Positions 32,956-45,145 of a DNA stretch of 64,000 nucleotides are shown here, piece by piece. The stretch is from Pyropia yezoensis (taxonomy: Eukaryota > Rhodophyta > Bangiophyceae > Bangiales > Bangiaceae): assembly GCA_009829735.1 (NCBI GenBank), contig CM020618.1:28806894-28870893 (forward strand), read 5' to 3'. A program made the translations under genes and the position numbers. The notes beneath the pieces were generated by a model, which saw only the letters and a program-made list of their open reading frames with translations, searched no databases and was not told the origin of the DNA. Position 1 is the stretch's first letter. Each line of letters opens with the position of its first letter.

Positions 32956-33950
32956 CTTGAATAACCTTGACCAACTCGGTGAGGTTGAGCACGGGGGGGG
33001 GATACGACCCGCTCCCCCTCCTTGACCGCCACCAGGTTAACTCAACCTGGGCCTTGAACAACAGGGGGGGGACACGACCCACACCCACCAACGACAACAA
33101 AGAAGCCCGACACAAGGGGCAGCGCGGGGAAAACACAACCCCGCCGACGAAGAGCAACAAGGGGGGGACACAACCCACGCCCCCACCGACAACGAAGACG
33201 CCCGACACAGGGGCAGGGAGGGGGAAGACACCACCCCAAGCGGCGACACAAACCGCACGGCGGGAAGAGACAGACCCGCCGACGCGAGGGAGCAGCGGCG
33301 GGAAGACACACACCCGCCCGATCACACGAAGGGGAGAGAAGACCCCGCACCGGCGGCCGAGTACCACCGCTGGCGACCGAGTGCAACACCCCCAACTCGG
33401 GGTGCGCACACCCCTCAGCCCTGACTAGAAGGGGGGGGGAAAGGAGTGAGGAACACCCCGCAGAGAGCCAGCTGGGGGTGGATCGAGCTCTAAGGGGGGG
33501 ACACAACCCGACCCCCCGAGAGCAACCGTACCCCAACTGAAGGGGCAGGTGCAGGTCGACGTTCCGAGTGAGAACGTCGACGCCCTACTCCTCCAGTTGA
33601 GGGGCAGGGGGTGTGGCGGAGGAACGCCGACACCCAGGTTAGGGGGCCCACCCACACGGGAGTCCACCCGTGGAGCACCCTGACCAGGTGGGGGACGACT
33701 TCCCCCCACACCTGTTTCGCGTGGAGAAGGCTCCTCTACCCGAGTTAGGGCAGAGAGCGCACCCCACGGAGAGGGACTGCCTCTCCCGGAGGGCCCCGCC
33801 GGACACGAGTGCAACCCCGGCGTAACCCTGGTGCACGCTAGACGCCAGCGATGCACCGTACTTTGCATCCCGACTCGGGAATTGCACCCTCCTCTCCCGG
33901 TCACTGCGACTCGCAGCTGATTGGACGTCCACCGGGACGGCTGGACTTTT
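32956..33950. repeat. Imperfect direct repeats upstream of the accessory gene
   Basis: A unit of about 98 bp containing GGGGGGGACAC and CGACAAC and GCCCGACACA occurs at about 33063 and 33161, with related GGGGGGACACAACCC at about 33496. This stretch would hold the promoter of the antisense accessory gene. Confidence 0.5.
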
Positions 33951-33963
33951 AAGAAGGGGGAAA

Positions 33964-34502
33964 TGTGGGAGATTGGGCCGGAATTCGGTACCAATACTTT
34001 GGAGATTCGGGTCAAGTGGACCTGACCGGAAGTCGAAATTCACCCGACCCACGATGGTGAAACTTCTGACTTCTGGACGGAAATTCGACTAGGACTTCCG
34101 ACATACTAGAGCAGGGTAATGCTGCTGGTATTTGTTTCTTGGGATTTTTGCACGGGAGCCAGACGGATTTCTACGCTTTGAGTGCTTTGCATGTGGAGTG
34201 ATATGATTGGTTTGTTTGAGGGTTCATTTTCTGAGTGTTTTGAGGGGTTGCGTGAGCGTGTGAGGAGGGTTGATAAGGAGGAACAGCAAGGCGGGGAGAG
34301 CCCACCTTGGCTGGCCAAGCAAGTAAACACCATCTGGCTCCGACACATCTTGTTCGTGCCTTGGTGAGCTGACCCGTTCACCACACGCAAGTTCCGTGTT
34401 CGGCTGTGTGGAGGTGCTTGCTTCCGGTGTCCCAAGTTGGGATATCGGCAATACTCCTCTTCCTTCCCTGACTCGGGGTTGGTGGTTGGGAGTACTGCTA
34501 CA
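33964..34502 (+). repeat. 3' LTR of chromovirus 2
   Basis: It is 539 bp, like the 5' LTR. Differences seen are GGTACC versus GGTATC, GTGAAAC versus GTGGAAC, GAGAGCCC versus GAGGGCCC, CACCATC versus CACCGTC, GCAATAC versus GCAGTAC and TTGGTGG versus TTGATGG. Confidence 0.92.
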
Positions 34503-36117
34503 AGGTCGACCCCATGAAATGGACTTTTCAACGGTTTTCAACTCTCAGGATATCTGTAGCGCTGGCACGCAGATATACGCTGTTTGCGCTTCACCTCCTG
34601 CATCATACAAGCCATGGGAGACCCTTTCAAAGGCACCAACAGGTGCCTATGCGTGTCTATACGTGTTTTGCAATGACGCCACGTCGATTCCGCAGTCAAT
34701 GAGCTCATGGCACCCTCACATGTGTGCAAAAGTGTCCGATTTTGCGAGCCTGATCGCGCGGATACTTTTGCTGTACAAGCGTCGCGGCAATATAGGAAAC
34801 AGAAAGCACTCAAAACGAGACACCCTGAGCTGCCATAGCCATGCGAGAAGGCAGATTGCAGAACGTTTGCGTAACAGCGAAGCTACTGCCGGTCAAAAAA
34901 GGGTTGTGCTCAGCCGCCGAGCTATATGGAATCCACATTTATGTATTTTCATTGCAATGCTATACGAGAGGCTCGACATTTCTTACGGCTACAGTGCCCT
35001 CCCAATTCTCAGGTGGGGCCTTCTGTTGACGACGCCGGCAGCAGATCGTCAGCCCCTCGGACGAGTTTGTCACGGTCCGTTGGACCCTCCCTTACGCAAT
35101 CGATCCCTGCCACCGTCTCTGTCTCTTGTGTCTCTTTCTTTGGCGTTAGTTGCAATGGCTTCCGCCCATTCCCCTTCTGCATCCCCCCCGTTGCGTCTTG
35201 GACCCGCGGTCCTCCTTCCTGGCTACGACAGTACCCCCAAGAGAACTAGCAAGAATCTAGAATGGTCCCAGGTGTGACGGTGGAAGGGTCGGGGGGGGGG
35301 GCGAGGGGGAGGGGGAGGCTGCGACGACGAGTAGCGCAAGGCAGGCAACGCTGAGGGGCAGACATCCGTAGCGGCGTTGTGGAAGGACTGCTGTTGGCTG
35401 AAACAAAGTTGTTGGAATGGCTCAAGTACAGCACAACTCCTTCTGACCGCATGTTTCAGGGTCATGTACCGCTGGTGGGGGTCGCCTTTAAGGTCGATTC
35501 TATGGTTTGGAGCTTGTCCACTCATCGTCCAGTACGTGTGCGTGGGGCTGTCCTAAAAGTGCCGTTGGAGTCGCACCGCTGGGATTGCACTGAGAGCTGT
35601 CCACCTCACCGATGTCATCCCAAAACGAGGCACTTTTAACATGACTTACATGACATTACGAAATCGATATGACTTTACGAAATTACTTGCGGGTACTTCT
35701 GGCTAAGCTTGCCCGAGAAGGAAGAGCTCGTCAAGACGCAAGTGGTGGCGCGAAGCAGTGACCTTGCCGGACAAATTTTTTTTCGTCAAACACTTTCTAA
35801 AGCAGGCTATCCTTGTTCCACCCGTCTTATAGGGAACGCGAATTATAAAGTAATGAGCAGCATTGATGTTAAAACACGTTTGAGATTCATAAATACATAC
35901 TATGTTCATACATTGATTCAAAGCCACTTGATACATATGGCAGCGATACATATATTTCGTGACTGAACATGCTTCCTCTATTTACATAATAAGAATAGAT
36001 TAGTTAGGGCCCTTTGAAGACCAATCTATTAATCCGTTTCACCCCCTGGAACATTTAAAGTGAACGCGGTTTGGAGACGAATGCATGCGGTCTCGGATTG
36101 GTCCGGATGGAAGTCTC

Positions 36118-36195
36118 GGATGGAGGCCCCGGATGGAGGCCCCGGATGGAGGCCCCGGATGGAGGCCCCGGATGGAGGCCTCGGATGGAGGCCTC
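36118..36195. repeat. 13-bp minisatellite
   Basis: GGATGGAGGCCCC is repeated about six times; the last two units have CCTC or CCTCC. Confidence 0.85.
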
Positions 36196-36319
36196 CACGT
36201 TTGATGTCAAGCCGCCTCGGTGTGGGCCGCATTGACACTCCGACATTCTACGTTGTCGTGTCCGGGTACAGTTTTGGGCTCAACGTAGAGCCGCCAGCGT
36301 CATGTTGCAATGTCATCAC

Positions 36320-36400
36320 AGGGCCACGTGGCGTTGAACCTTGGATCTTTATGTTGAAAAGAGGTCGCCGAAATCCGCTAGGCTACGGACCAATCTTGAC
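36320..36400 (-). repeat. tRNA-derived SINE-like sequence, copy A
   Basis: On the minus strand a perfect A box TAGCCTAGCGG (36375-36385) is followed by a perfect B box GGTTCAACGCC (36330-36340) at tRNA-like spacing. A preceding TGTCAAGATT is shared with copies B and C. Stem pairing is poor, so it is not a functional tRNA. Confidence 0.55.
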
Positions 36401-36509
36401 AGGAGTGGTTATCGGCTGAGATTTCATGCGCCGGTCCATAGATAATTTTGAGCGAGTCACAGGAGAGATTGCGCTGTAGGGACTTAGGTCTTACAGAGAG
36501 CAGAACTGT

Positions 36510-37725
36510 CGGTGAACGACGACATGGCGGTGCTGTCCACGAGGCAGGCTCTTTGGCCCGAGTGCCGTCTTGCGCTTGACTTGGGCTTGGTCGTTGGCGC
36601 GCCATATCTGAACTGCATGCTGGCTTTTGGCTTCAAACGGAGCACGGAGTCCGCCACTTTTCACGAGGTGTGTGCTTCATGGCTAGTGGGAGGAGAGGAC
36701 TAAGAAAGTGGGTGTGGAGTCGGGTTTGCCGAACGCTTTGGGGAGCCCGCTTGTGCTGCGCGAATCTTCGTTCACCTGGATCACAATCGTACGCATCACT
36801 GCATCTTCCTTGCAGCTTTCTCTTCCGCACATCGTGGATGTGCTTGACCGGACCTCTGCATGAAAGATCAATGTACTTCCCAGCACTCCTCTTGCGATTG
36901 AGCGGCAGAGCGTCCTCCTTTCGCGCGGCGGGCGCCGCCCGCTGCTGGGCTTCGTGTCGGCGATCGAATGCGTTACTGTGAGAATTCGGCGCTCGACAGT
37001 CGATGATGTGTCTGTAGTGCAAGACCGAACCGCGATCGGACAATGCGAACGTCGGATCCCGATTCGGACCTGCGCCATGACACACATCTGTAAGCCAGGT
37101 TATAGCCCACTATGCTACAGGTTGATTCTTGACATCCATGGCCAGATTTGGGGTTTTAATCCCAATCATTCTGACATCCTACATCCGGAGCTCCGAGCAT
37201 AGGGGTCTGACTTCCGCTTCAGTGCCCAACCCCATGTCGTGCTTCAACCGTTAGGGGTTCTTTGCTCTCGAAGTGCAGGCGGCCGTGGGGGCGGACTTCA
37301 AGGCGCAATTCATTTCTGTGGTGGCCACATGCTCTTGGCACGAAAAGATAGGGATCTCGACGCGCGGTCTAACCCAGCACCTGGCGTCTGACGAGTCGCT
37401 GCCTGACGGCTTCTGAATGTCTGCGGGTGATGCGTACATGGCGGGCATACGCGTTGTGACCCCATGGCCTGGGAGGAACCTGCTCTGGGAGAAGATCTCG
37501 TTTTACGACTACCAGTCGTCTTCTCGTTCTTCGTGGAGCAGACCTTTGGCCAGTTGATGCCTCGGTGGGGCGTTGTGTGGCGGCCGCTTCGCGTTTCTTT
37601 GACTGTGGCGACGCGCGTCGTCGGTGTGTGTGCCAAGCTCAATACCTTTTGTCACATGACGGTAGCTCTGATGTGCTCGAGATGCTCTTGCACGACACTG
37701 CGGGTGGATTGCGCAAAGAGCACTT
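36510..37725 (+). pseudogene. PIF/Harbinger transposase relic, split by a SINE
   Basis: Segments line up with the intact transposase at 50.4-51.5 kb, in order and in several frames. They are an N-terminal HTH-like part (ALWPECRLALDLGLVVGAPY, about 36545), the first catalytic block with IEC in place of LDG (FVSAIECVTVRI, about 36955), VQAAVGADFKAQF then SWHEK (about 37270-37340; HD has become HE), GDAYMAGIRVVTPWPG (about 37425-37475), and FVEQTFGQLMPRWGVVWRPL (about 37527-37590) with the last catalytic glutamate. Stops and frameshifts show long decay. The sequence between about 37035 and 37250 is not transposase and holds a tRNA-derived SINE. Confidence 0.65.
37045..37190 (-). repeat. tRNA-derived SINE, copy B, inside the Harbinger relic
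   Basis: On the minus strand there is an A box TAGCATAGTGG (37107-37117) and a B-box-like AGGTCCGAATC (37061-37071). The flanking sequence (TGACATC..TGGCCAGAT.TGGGGTTTT.A.CCC in plus orientation, about 37130-37165) is shared with copy C at 53918-53955. Confidence 0.6.
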
Positions 37726-37879
37726 AAAGGACCAGTGCGTGCGGGACCAGCGGCAGAGCTATCGGCACAGCGACGCAGAGCCGTGTATATCGCGTGTGGA
37801 GATGACTCGCGCATTCAAGCTCAACCAGCGGCACCTGATGGCTGGCCAACGCGTCCACCCCCCGCAAGCCTTCATCAAG

Positions 37880-38050
37880 GTCGTCGTCCGACCTCCCTCC
37901 GGTCCCTTCTCACCGTCTTCTTCCGCAGATCCACCACCGTCTCCACTCCCTTCCTCTTCTCCGCACCCTGCAACCCTTTTGGGTGGCACGGGTAGCTAAC
38001 ACTCATCATGAGTACGTTGAGGGCTGCGCAAGTGCGGGTTGCTTCTTACA
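37880..38050 (+). repeat. Remnant of a chromovirus 1-type LTR (3' end)
   Basis: The sequence matches the last ~160 bp of the chromovirus 1 LTRs, with GAGTACGTTGAGGGCTGC and GGTGGCACGGGTAGCTAACA versus GGCTGGCACGGGTCGCTGACA, ending TTCTTACA. It is clearly more diverged than the intact pair. The motif GTCCACCCCCCGCAAG occurs on both sides (about 37853 and 38115). Confidence 0.6.
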
Positions 38051-41000
38051 GGTCCCTTGATCCATCTGCGAGCTCCCCCCCCCCACCATTGGAACATGCT
38101 GGCTGAGGTACACGTCCACCCCCCGCAAGAAGTCATAGAGGTCGTCCGTCACGCCTGATCCTGTGCGTGCTTGGCGACTTGGGACTCGTCGCCAGCGCCG
38201 CGGTACGTACCTTACGCTGAACGCCGACTACGCCGTCGCAAACTACATAAAACGCGGTGGGGGGGGGGCGGGGAGGGAGAGGGATCGGCGGGCGTCTATT
38301 ACATGGCGGGACGTGAAGAGCAGGTGTGTGCGTGGGGGGGGGGGCGATTTGGTCTGCAGGGGTGAGTGAGAAGAGGGAGCGGACTTGGAGAAAGTGGACG
38401 GGTACGATGGAGGAAGGGATTTGGAATGGAGGCCGGGGGCCTAGGGAAGCCGAGTGGCGGAAGGGGGCGGCGGGGCCGGGGATTTGCTCGACCGCGGCGG
38501 GGCGTGGCCGAGAGTTTCGACATGCTCCATGAGCCAGGGCCCAGAAAGTCGATACACATGCAACAGTCGTGGGATAAAAGAAGGAATAAAAAGACCAACG
38601 AGTTGAACACTCTATACCTCAAGCCACCAAGTGGGCCAGTTGTTTCCAGATGAACGACACGACGGCCTCAATCGTAACGTCGCCTGGACTGTCCTTTAGA
38701 GTGATTCGGGCCACCGTATGCTGTTTTAGTACGGCACCGATTGCCTCCGCATTGTAGAAGACATCAGCCGCTCTACCTGTCGTTGCCTCCCCCTGCCTTG
38801 GCGACGCTGGCCAGCGCACTTTTCAGACCGTCCATGCTCACAATAACCACGTGTGACACCTTGGCCCTCTTGCGAGTCCCCCTGAGCCCGGGTTCGTGGC
38901 CCTGCCGACTTGAGAGCTGCCAGGGAGACCCTGCTTGCTTTGAGTGCCGTGAGCGATGGTGCGCAGCACAGTACAGAGCATTGCTGCCATGCAGCAGGCA
39001 GTGGATGTACAAAAGACGAGGGTCCCCATTGATGTGGTCTTTGTGCATCGGCTTGCTCCTCTGGGACTACTCGTGTTTAGAAATCGCGACAGTGTACGTG
39101 GCGCGCATCGTGCAGTACAAGGTCTCAAGCTAAGAGGGATCTCGGGGCCCAGTGTGCCGGTTGGCATCCATTCCCCATAGATCCACCCCCAAAAAGCCAC
39201 CGATGAGCTTGAAGCTCGCAGGAAGATCGGCTGGGATCATTGAACGCGAAGTCCAAGAGACCCACAGACCAGTCTGCTCCTTGTCGACAAGCGTTTTGGG
39301 AGAATGGTCATATGCATGATACTATAGCGTAAATTTTGCCCGTTAGAGTGCGCGTATGCGAAAGAGGCAAGTATGACTATTTTGCAGAGCGTGCAGGTTG
39401 TATGCAAAGAGGTAATGCGCGTGAAACGCTTTTGTGAGGACGCTTGGCATTCTTGGGTATGCACAAACACCGAGTTAGATATGAATTCATTCCTTAATGA
39501 AGTCAAACAGTACCAATGGCTCAGGGCAGAAAGTGCTATCTGTACAGACAAAGAAGCACAACGGGGCTTTCATTCTTGACTGAACCAAAGGTTCTTGGTG
39601 GAGTCATACATAGGCAATGCCGCTTGCCAGCGAGAACTGCACGGAGTCCGCTGTTGCAGTCTCGCATGTACTTTCAAATATGTATTGAGGGTCGATGGAA
39701 CTAGGAGACGGCTGGCAAGCTAGTTGGCGGGCGGGTGTAGAACTGTGGAAGGCACGTCTTCCGACAGGGGAGCGGCCGATAAATGAGGGGGTTATATAGC
39801 TGTACTCACAACACTGCGAGCCCCCGATTGAGCGTTCTGCTGAGTGTGTCATGGCCCTCAGAATCAGGTACACTTCGTCGTAGTCGCTTGCGGCTCCTGA
39901 TAGCGTTTTATTCCACCCCGCGACCATTGTTAACACCAATCAAGCCGGATCATTATATCATATTGAATGAATTATGCTTGTATGAGTTAGAAACTAATTA
40001 ATTGGCGCTTTCCCTTGTATTTATGTTCTTCAAAAAAGTGCTGCGTGAGCCCCTCTCCCCGCACCCCCCCTTCTCTCCACTGCGCCCTTGTCGTGTTCGA
40101 TGTCTCATAATTCACCCCCGCCATGCCACGGAGCAGTCACAGCAGGACTAGCGCTGCATGACAGTCCGTCGCTCACGTGGACTTTGCCACTTGTGCTTCC
40201 ACTGCTGTTCTTGACACCGCATACTACCTCGCCGCCACCCTGGCCGCTGACCCTACCCATCTAATGCTAGCAAGCGCGAAGTACAATGGGGGATGGCTGC
40301 GGCGCTGAAGAACACTTCAGCCGCGACTGCTACGGTCGGCCCTGTCTCTTCTGCCGCCACGCGGATGGTCGCAGCGAAGGCATTCATGCCTTCGGCTCCG
40401 TTCTGGCCGGCAAAAAAGGTCAGCAATCAGATGCCGAGGATCCAGTAGGTGTCGTGCGTAGTTTCTGGGCGATAAAAGGAGGGGCGCACTCCACGGCACC
40501 GCCGAAGCGGGGACAAGCCAAGTTCAGCAAGGTACAGTAGATGAATTTGATAATCGATTTGTAACATATTTATCCATAGGTTGATCGCTGCCAGACGTTC
40601 TTGCAATCCAAAAGGCTTAATTGGTAGCACTGCACGAGCGGATGCTCACATTATCTACTAGAACACGAGAGGCACAGAAAGTGTTTCTGTACACTTGTAT
40701 TGCTGATACTTTGTGCCACTTTTTGAGATTCTGCACTACTTAGCGGGGTTATTGCAGCACATTGATAGACATCGGTCTGCATACGCCCGAAGAAAATGCT
40801 TTGGCGTCGCAGGAAACGACGAGATCTTCTCTGGTGGCTACTTGCTTTGTTCAAGATAAATGCTGATAGTCTTACTGTAGCAGCAGTCGTCGCTCCAGGG
40901 CTTATTCTTTACCGAGGTGCTCACGTAGCTACGAATTGCGATCAAGATGTCCTTGGCCCAGTGCTCTTGAAGCAGCGTGAAACTGTGTCCTTGAGCCATA

Positions 41001-43628
41001 GAGGATTGGGGGCAAGAGTTGTGTCCCCAACTGTGTCTCCACGCCACTGTGCTCACCAGAGGGGGTGGGCGCAGCGGCGCTTTGCACTCCCTGACGCACT
41101 GCAGCCAGCAGCCTGTGCGCCCAGTGAGGCACTTGGGCAGGGAAGCTGCATCCTCCCAAGCTCCAGGTCCCCTCCGCTGTCCTCTCCAGTATCAGCAGCG
41201 GGTAGGGGACCGTCATCGACTGAGTATATGTAAAGGAGCCTATGCGGTGCAAAAGTTGCTGTGACCCTCCTCAGAGTTGAGTGAGTTGAGCGAGCCAGGA
41301 GAGCCGGCGGCCCGTGAATCACCTAATGAACAGAGATCGCCTTGTTAACGAGGTTTGAGTGATGATCGTCTTTCTTCTCGCGATCTCGAACGGCGTTGAC
41401 GCCTCTGTCGACATTAGAGCGCTATCAATCTGCTTGTGGCTCAAGAAGCAGGTTGATATACGCCATGCGTTCTACCCTGAAGAGCGCGTTTTTCGTTCAT
41501 GCCAACTGGTCGTGCTTTCTGTCAGCTGTTGTGGGTCAAGACGACATTAGCTGACGGCATGCCAGCCTGCACCTGAGGGCTGAGATTGAAAAAGAAATAG
41601 TGGACCCGCGCCGTGTCGTAAGCATAGTGCCGTTCAGAGACTTCTCATGCAGAAGGTAAAATAGAAAGCACTGGGATGGGAGTTTGATGCTGACGTTCTT
41701 TGTCCCGTGCGGTTTGAGAATAGCCATGCAAGAACACATCTTCTGTCGGTGTTCTTGCCCACCTGCAACATTTCCCACACAGGGGAAAACGCTTCATTGA
41801 GTCGTGAGGGAACACTTGCAGCCTGCATACGAGCCGCCATAAGTGCTTCATGCTGCTCTGATCCCGTAGAGACCGGTGCGAATGTGTCACTACCTCGTGC
41901 GCCGAGGGATTGAAGCTACTATGCGCTCGCTGTCTCTCGTTTGATGCGGAAGAAGAACACTCTCTTGTGGAGACGCAACCACGCTACACTATTGTCTGCA
42001 GTAAGCTCGCGAGAGGTCCAAGAAGCGCAGCGTGAGTCGGCCAAGAGTGCGGTGTCGGATTCAATCTTCTAGCTACAGTGGTCGGTGCTGCAGTACACGA
42101 AGCCCAAGGCAGCCATGATGTTTCGCTACTCCCGGTATTGTTTTTGTGCCTTTGTTTCTTCTCGAGAGTCTCTCAGCTCACAAGCCATTCTATAAACGAG
42201 CGCCAATGAACTTAGCGAGTAGCCTCTTTGGACTCTGGTGCCTCTTGCACCAATGTTCCTGGTCTCAGTCGTGCTGCCTTGCTTTTAGAGAGCGGAAATG
42301 GTTGCTGCGGGAGCGCAATGGCGAAGGGGAGGTGCAAGGACCCCAGCGGGGGAAGAGGGCACGCTTTGTACGTAACAAAAAAGACACGCGAATGGTGAAT
42401 TATCCATCGCAGATGGCGGGAGACATGGTTGTTCGTGTGGATGCAAGCTACCTGTAAAGAGCTGTTGCGTGCCGGAGACGTACCCCCTCGAGCGTCGATA
42501 CTGCAGGCGCGGTTTTCACGCCCTGTTTTCTTGGCAGGCTCGGAAAGAGAACTTGGGCGGGGGCTGTCGCTCGGGACACGAAATACAGAGAACGCGCAAG
42601 TGTGCCAGCACAATACGTCTCCACCATGTGCTCTCGGCCACCCGCCAAACCCGCAGGGTCACCAATTGGCCGCCCGGAGCTCTCGGGCGGGGCTACCTAT
42701 TTCATGCTTCTCCCTTTTCTCGCCGCGGTTCTCTGTCGCGATACTGTAGGAGCGCACGTGTCCGCTCTTGTACGAGTTGAGGAGAACAGGTTGTGGCGCG
42801 GTGCCCCATCAGACACAGCGCCGTCTGCCAGTACCGTCCTCACGCTCTCGCAGACCTGTCGCGGGTTCCCCCCACGACAGGCCACCGCCCAGTGCGAATA
42901 TTTGCTGGAGGCGCAGGGGAAAGGAGCATCCTGGACCGCTAAGAACCCAATGGGTGGCTCTCCCAAACCCACGTGTGCTCTCTTCGCCACCATCCCGACG
43001 TGTCCGGTCAGGCCCCTGCCACGCATCCCCCCGGCCCCCTCTCACGCGCGGATGGGTGCCCCGCAGCGGCCCGCCGCTTGTGAAGCCTCTCGTTTGGGCC
43101 GTTGGGTGACCCTCACGCGCGCACGCATGCGTGCAGGCTCGGGCTGTGCCCACCATCCCCCCAAGAATCGCCTTTCTGAAGCCCCCCCTCCGCCGCCCCC
43201 CCCGGCCGCTCCGCGAACGCCACGTGGCGTTGAGCGGGCACCCACAGGCGCTGTCCCGTCCAATTGATGGCGCGTCCTCGGATTAATGGGGTCGCCGCTG
43301 TTGGCGCGAAACGAGGGGCGGCCCGCTCCTTCCGCCCCCCGACCACACCCCCCGGCGGACTCCGGTCACCAGCGGCGCCTCCCCGCCTGCCTGCCGCGTC
43401 CCGCCCCTCTTCCCCTCCGCTTCCCTGCTCCCCACCCCACCACCACCACCTCCACCCCCTCGCCCCACCATTGCCACCTCCCCTCTGTCCCCCCGTCGCT
43501 CTGCCTTGCCGCCCACCGCCTCGCTGCCCGCCCCCGTCGCTGTTGGCACGCCACCTCCGCCGGCTGGCCTACGACCTGAGCCGCCGCCACCGCTGCCGCC
43601 GCCCCCTTCCCCACCTCCCCCAGCGGCC
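38051..43628. other. Long region without recognised genes
   Basis: Only short frames with unremarkable composition are present. Base composition is more balanced than in the genic parts, which fits decayed transposon or intergenic DNA. One minus-strand stretch around 38780-39050 (LLYIHCLLHGSNALYC) is weakly reminiscent of transposase sequence but cannot be assigned. From about 43160 the sequence becomes pyrimidine-rich and leads into the BAH-domain gene. Confidence 0.35.
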
Positions 43629-45114
43629 ATGATCCACTTTGCAAGCCTGCCGCGGTCAAGTACAGCACAGGGGATCGCCGAAGCTGCCTCCGCCGCCGCT
43701 ACCGCCGCCGCCGACGCCGCCGCCGCCTCGGAAGCCGCCATCCTCGCTGCCGGGTCGACAGTCGGTTCGGGTGGTGCCCCTCCCGCCGCCGCCCACCCCC
43801 TTTCCCCCGTTGCCGCCGCGTCGACCGCTGCCGCCACCACCGCGGCGGTCCACCCAGCCGCACCCGCCACCTGCCATGCTGCCGCCGCCGCCACCCCCGC
43901 TGCCGCCACCACCTCTCCCCGGAGACCCCCCACCGGTGCCGATGCTGCGACCGTCACTTCCTCCCCTCCCCCCTCCGCCGCCGCTGGCGCCGCTGGTGCC
44001 GCTGGCGCCGCGGGCGCCGCCGCCTCTCCCACCACCACCGCTCGCCGCCGCTCGTCCCCGACGCGGCGCCGGTCGTCGGCGGTGTCCCCCTCAGAGGTCG
44101 CTGCCGCCGACCTTCACGCCCGCCTCGACGCGGTGCGCCTGCGGCTGCCGGCGGGCGTCACCGCCGCGGCCGCCACCGCCGCCGCCGAGGCCGCCGCGGC
44201 AGCTTCGTGTGGGCCAGCCGCTGCCCGTTCACCCCGGCGGCACGAGAGTGGCAGCGTCGGCGGCGGCGGCGGCGGCGGGCGCGGTGACACGCCCCCGCCA
44301 CCGCCGGTGCTGACTGGACCGTTTGTGTTGCCCGGCGAGCGGGTGATGGTGTGGGCGCCCTACCCGGCGGTAGGGGAGGATGGCGCCGTTGCTGGGGGAC
44401 GCCACCGGGGCAAGGTGACCAATGGGGGGGGGGGCGGGGACGGGGCTGGGTCGGCCCCCTTTAGGGGAGGAGGGGGAGGGGCTGCTGCCCACCGCCGCGG
44501 TGCGACCGCCCGTGATGGGAGTGGCGGCGGCGGCGGCGGTGGTGGTGGTGGTGGGGCTGGCGGCGGCGGCACGTCGCGCATCCCAGTTGCGTCTATCCGG
44601 GGGGCGTCAGTGGTGGAGCCCGGCAGCGTCCATGCGGTCTCCCGCGGCGACGCGGTGCTGCTACGCCCAACGTATGACGTTTTGCAGCCGTATGTGGCGG
44701 TTGTGGTGGACCTCTACGTCGACGCGGCGCAGCCGTCGACGCCGCTCGCCGACGTCTGCTGGCTCTACCGACGGGAGGACTTGGCGTCGAGTGCCCTGGG
44801 TGGGGGTGGTGGCGGTGGCGGCGGCGGCAGCGGTGGTGGCGGGGGTGGTGGCGGCGGCGGGTCGGGCGGAGGTCCCGGTGGGGCCGCGGGTACGGATGCC
44901 GCCGCTGCCGCGCGCGACGATGAGCTCTACTGGACGGACCACGTGGACAAGCGGCAGCCAGCGGCGGCGATTGTTGGCAAGGCAACGGTGGTGGCCCCCG
45001 CCGTCTATCGGGCGGCCTCGCTGGCGTTGGGCCGCGGCTCCCACGCAGCCGTCGGCGCGTCAGCCGCTGTGGGCGGCAGCCGCCGTGTCAGCAAGCAGCC
45101 ACCGCGTGGCGCAC

Positions 45115-45145
<31 letters not shown>

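Larger units (their letters stand above)
24268..34502 (+). mobile_element. Decayed Ty3/gypsy chromovirus 2 with antisense accessory gene (10,235 bp, TSD AGGTC)
   Basis: LTRs of 539 bp (24268-24806 and 33964-34502) are flanked by AGGTC (24263-24267 and 34503-34507). The order is LTR, gag, pol (protease, RT, RNase H, integrase, chromodomain), antisense accessory gene, repeat-rich spacer, polypurine tract AAGAAGGGGGAAA (33951-33963), LTR. About six LTR differences were seen, all transitions. Several in-frame nonsense codons show that this copy is inactive. Confidence 0.93.
34508..36505. other. No recognised gene; AT-rich stretch and minisatellite
   Basis: A GC-poor segment lies at 35640-36050. 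A small inverted pair, AAAAGTGCC (35555) and GGCACTTTT (35629), suggests a minor foldback. A 13-bp tandem repeat is at 36118-36195 and a tRNA-like sequence at about 36320-36400 (both listed separately). Confidence 0.35.

Noticed and set aside
32967..33428. Threonine-rich plus-strand frame and its minus-strand valine-rich counterpart in chromovirus 2
   Set aside because: Explained by the ~98-bp direct repeats; no independent coding evidence.
36633..37087. Minus-strand frame with NRK and QGRCSDAY, superficially like a Harbinger DDE block
   Set aside because: The plus strand of the same region aligns better and continuously with the Harbinger transposase.
38773..39048. Minus-strand frame with CLLHGSNALYC, resembling a hAT CaaH.lNl block
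   Set aside because: Only one weak match, with no second transposase motif around it.
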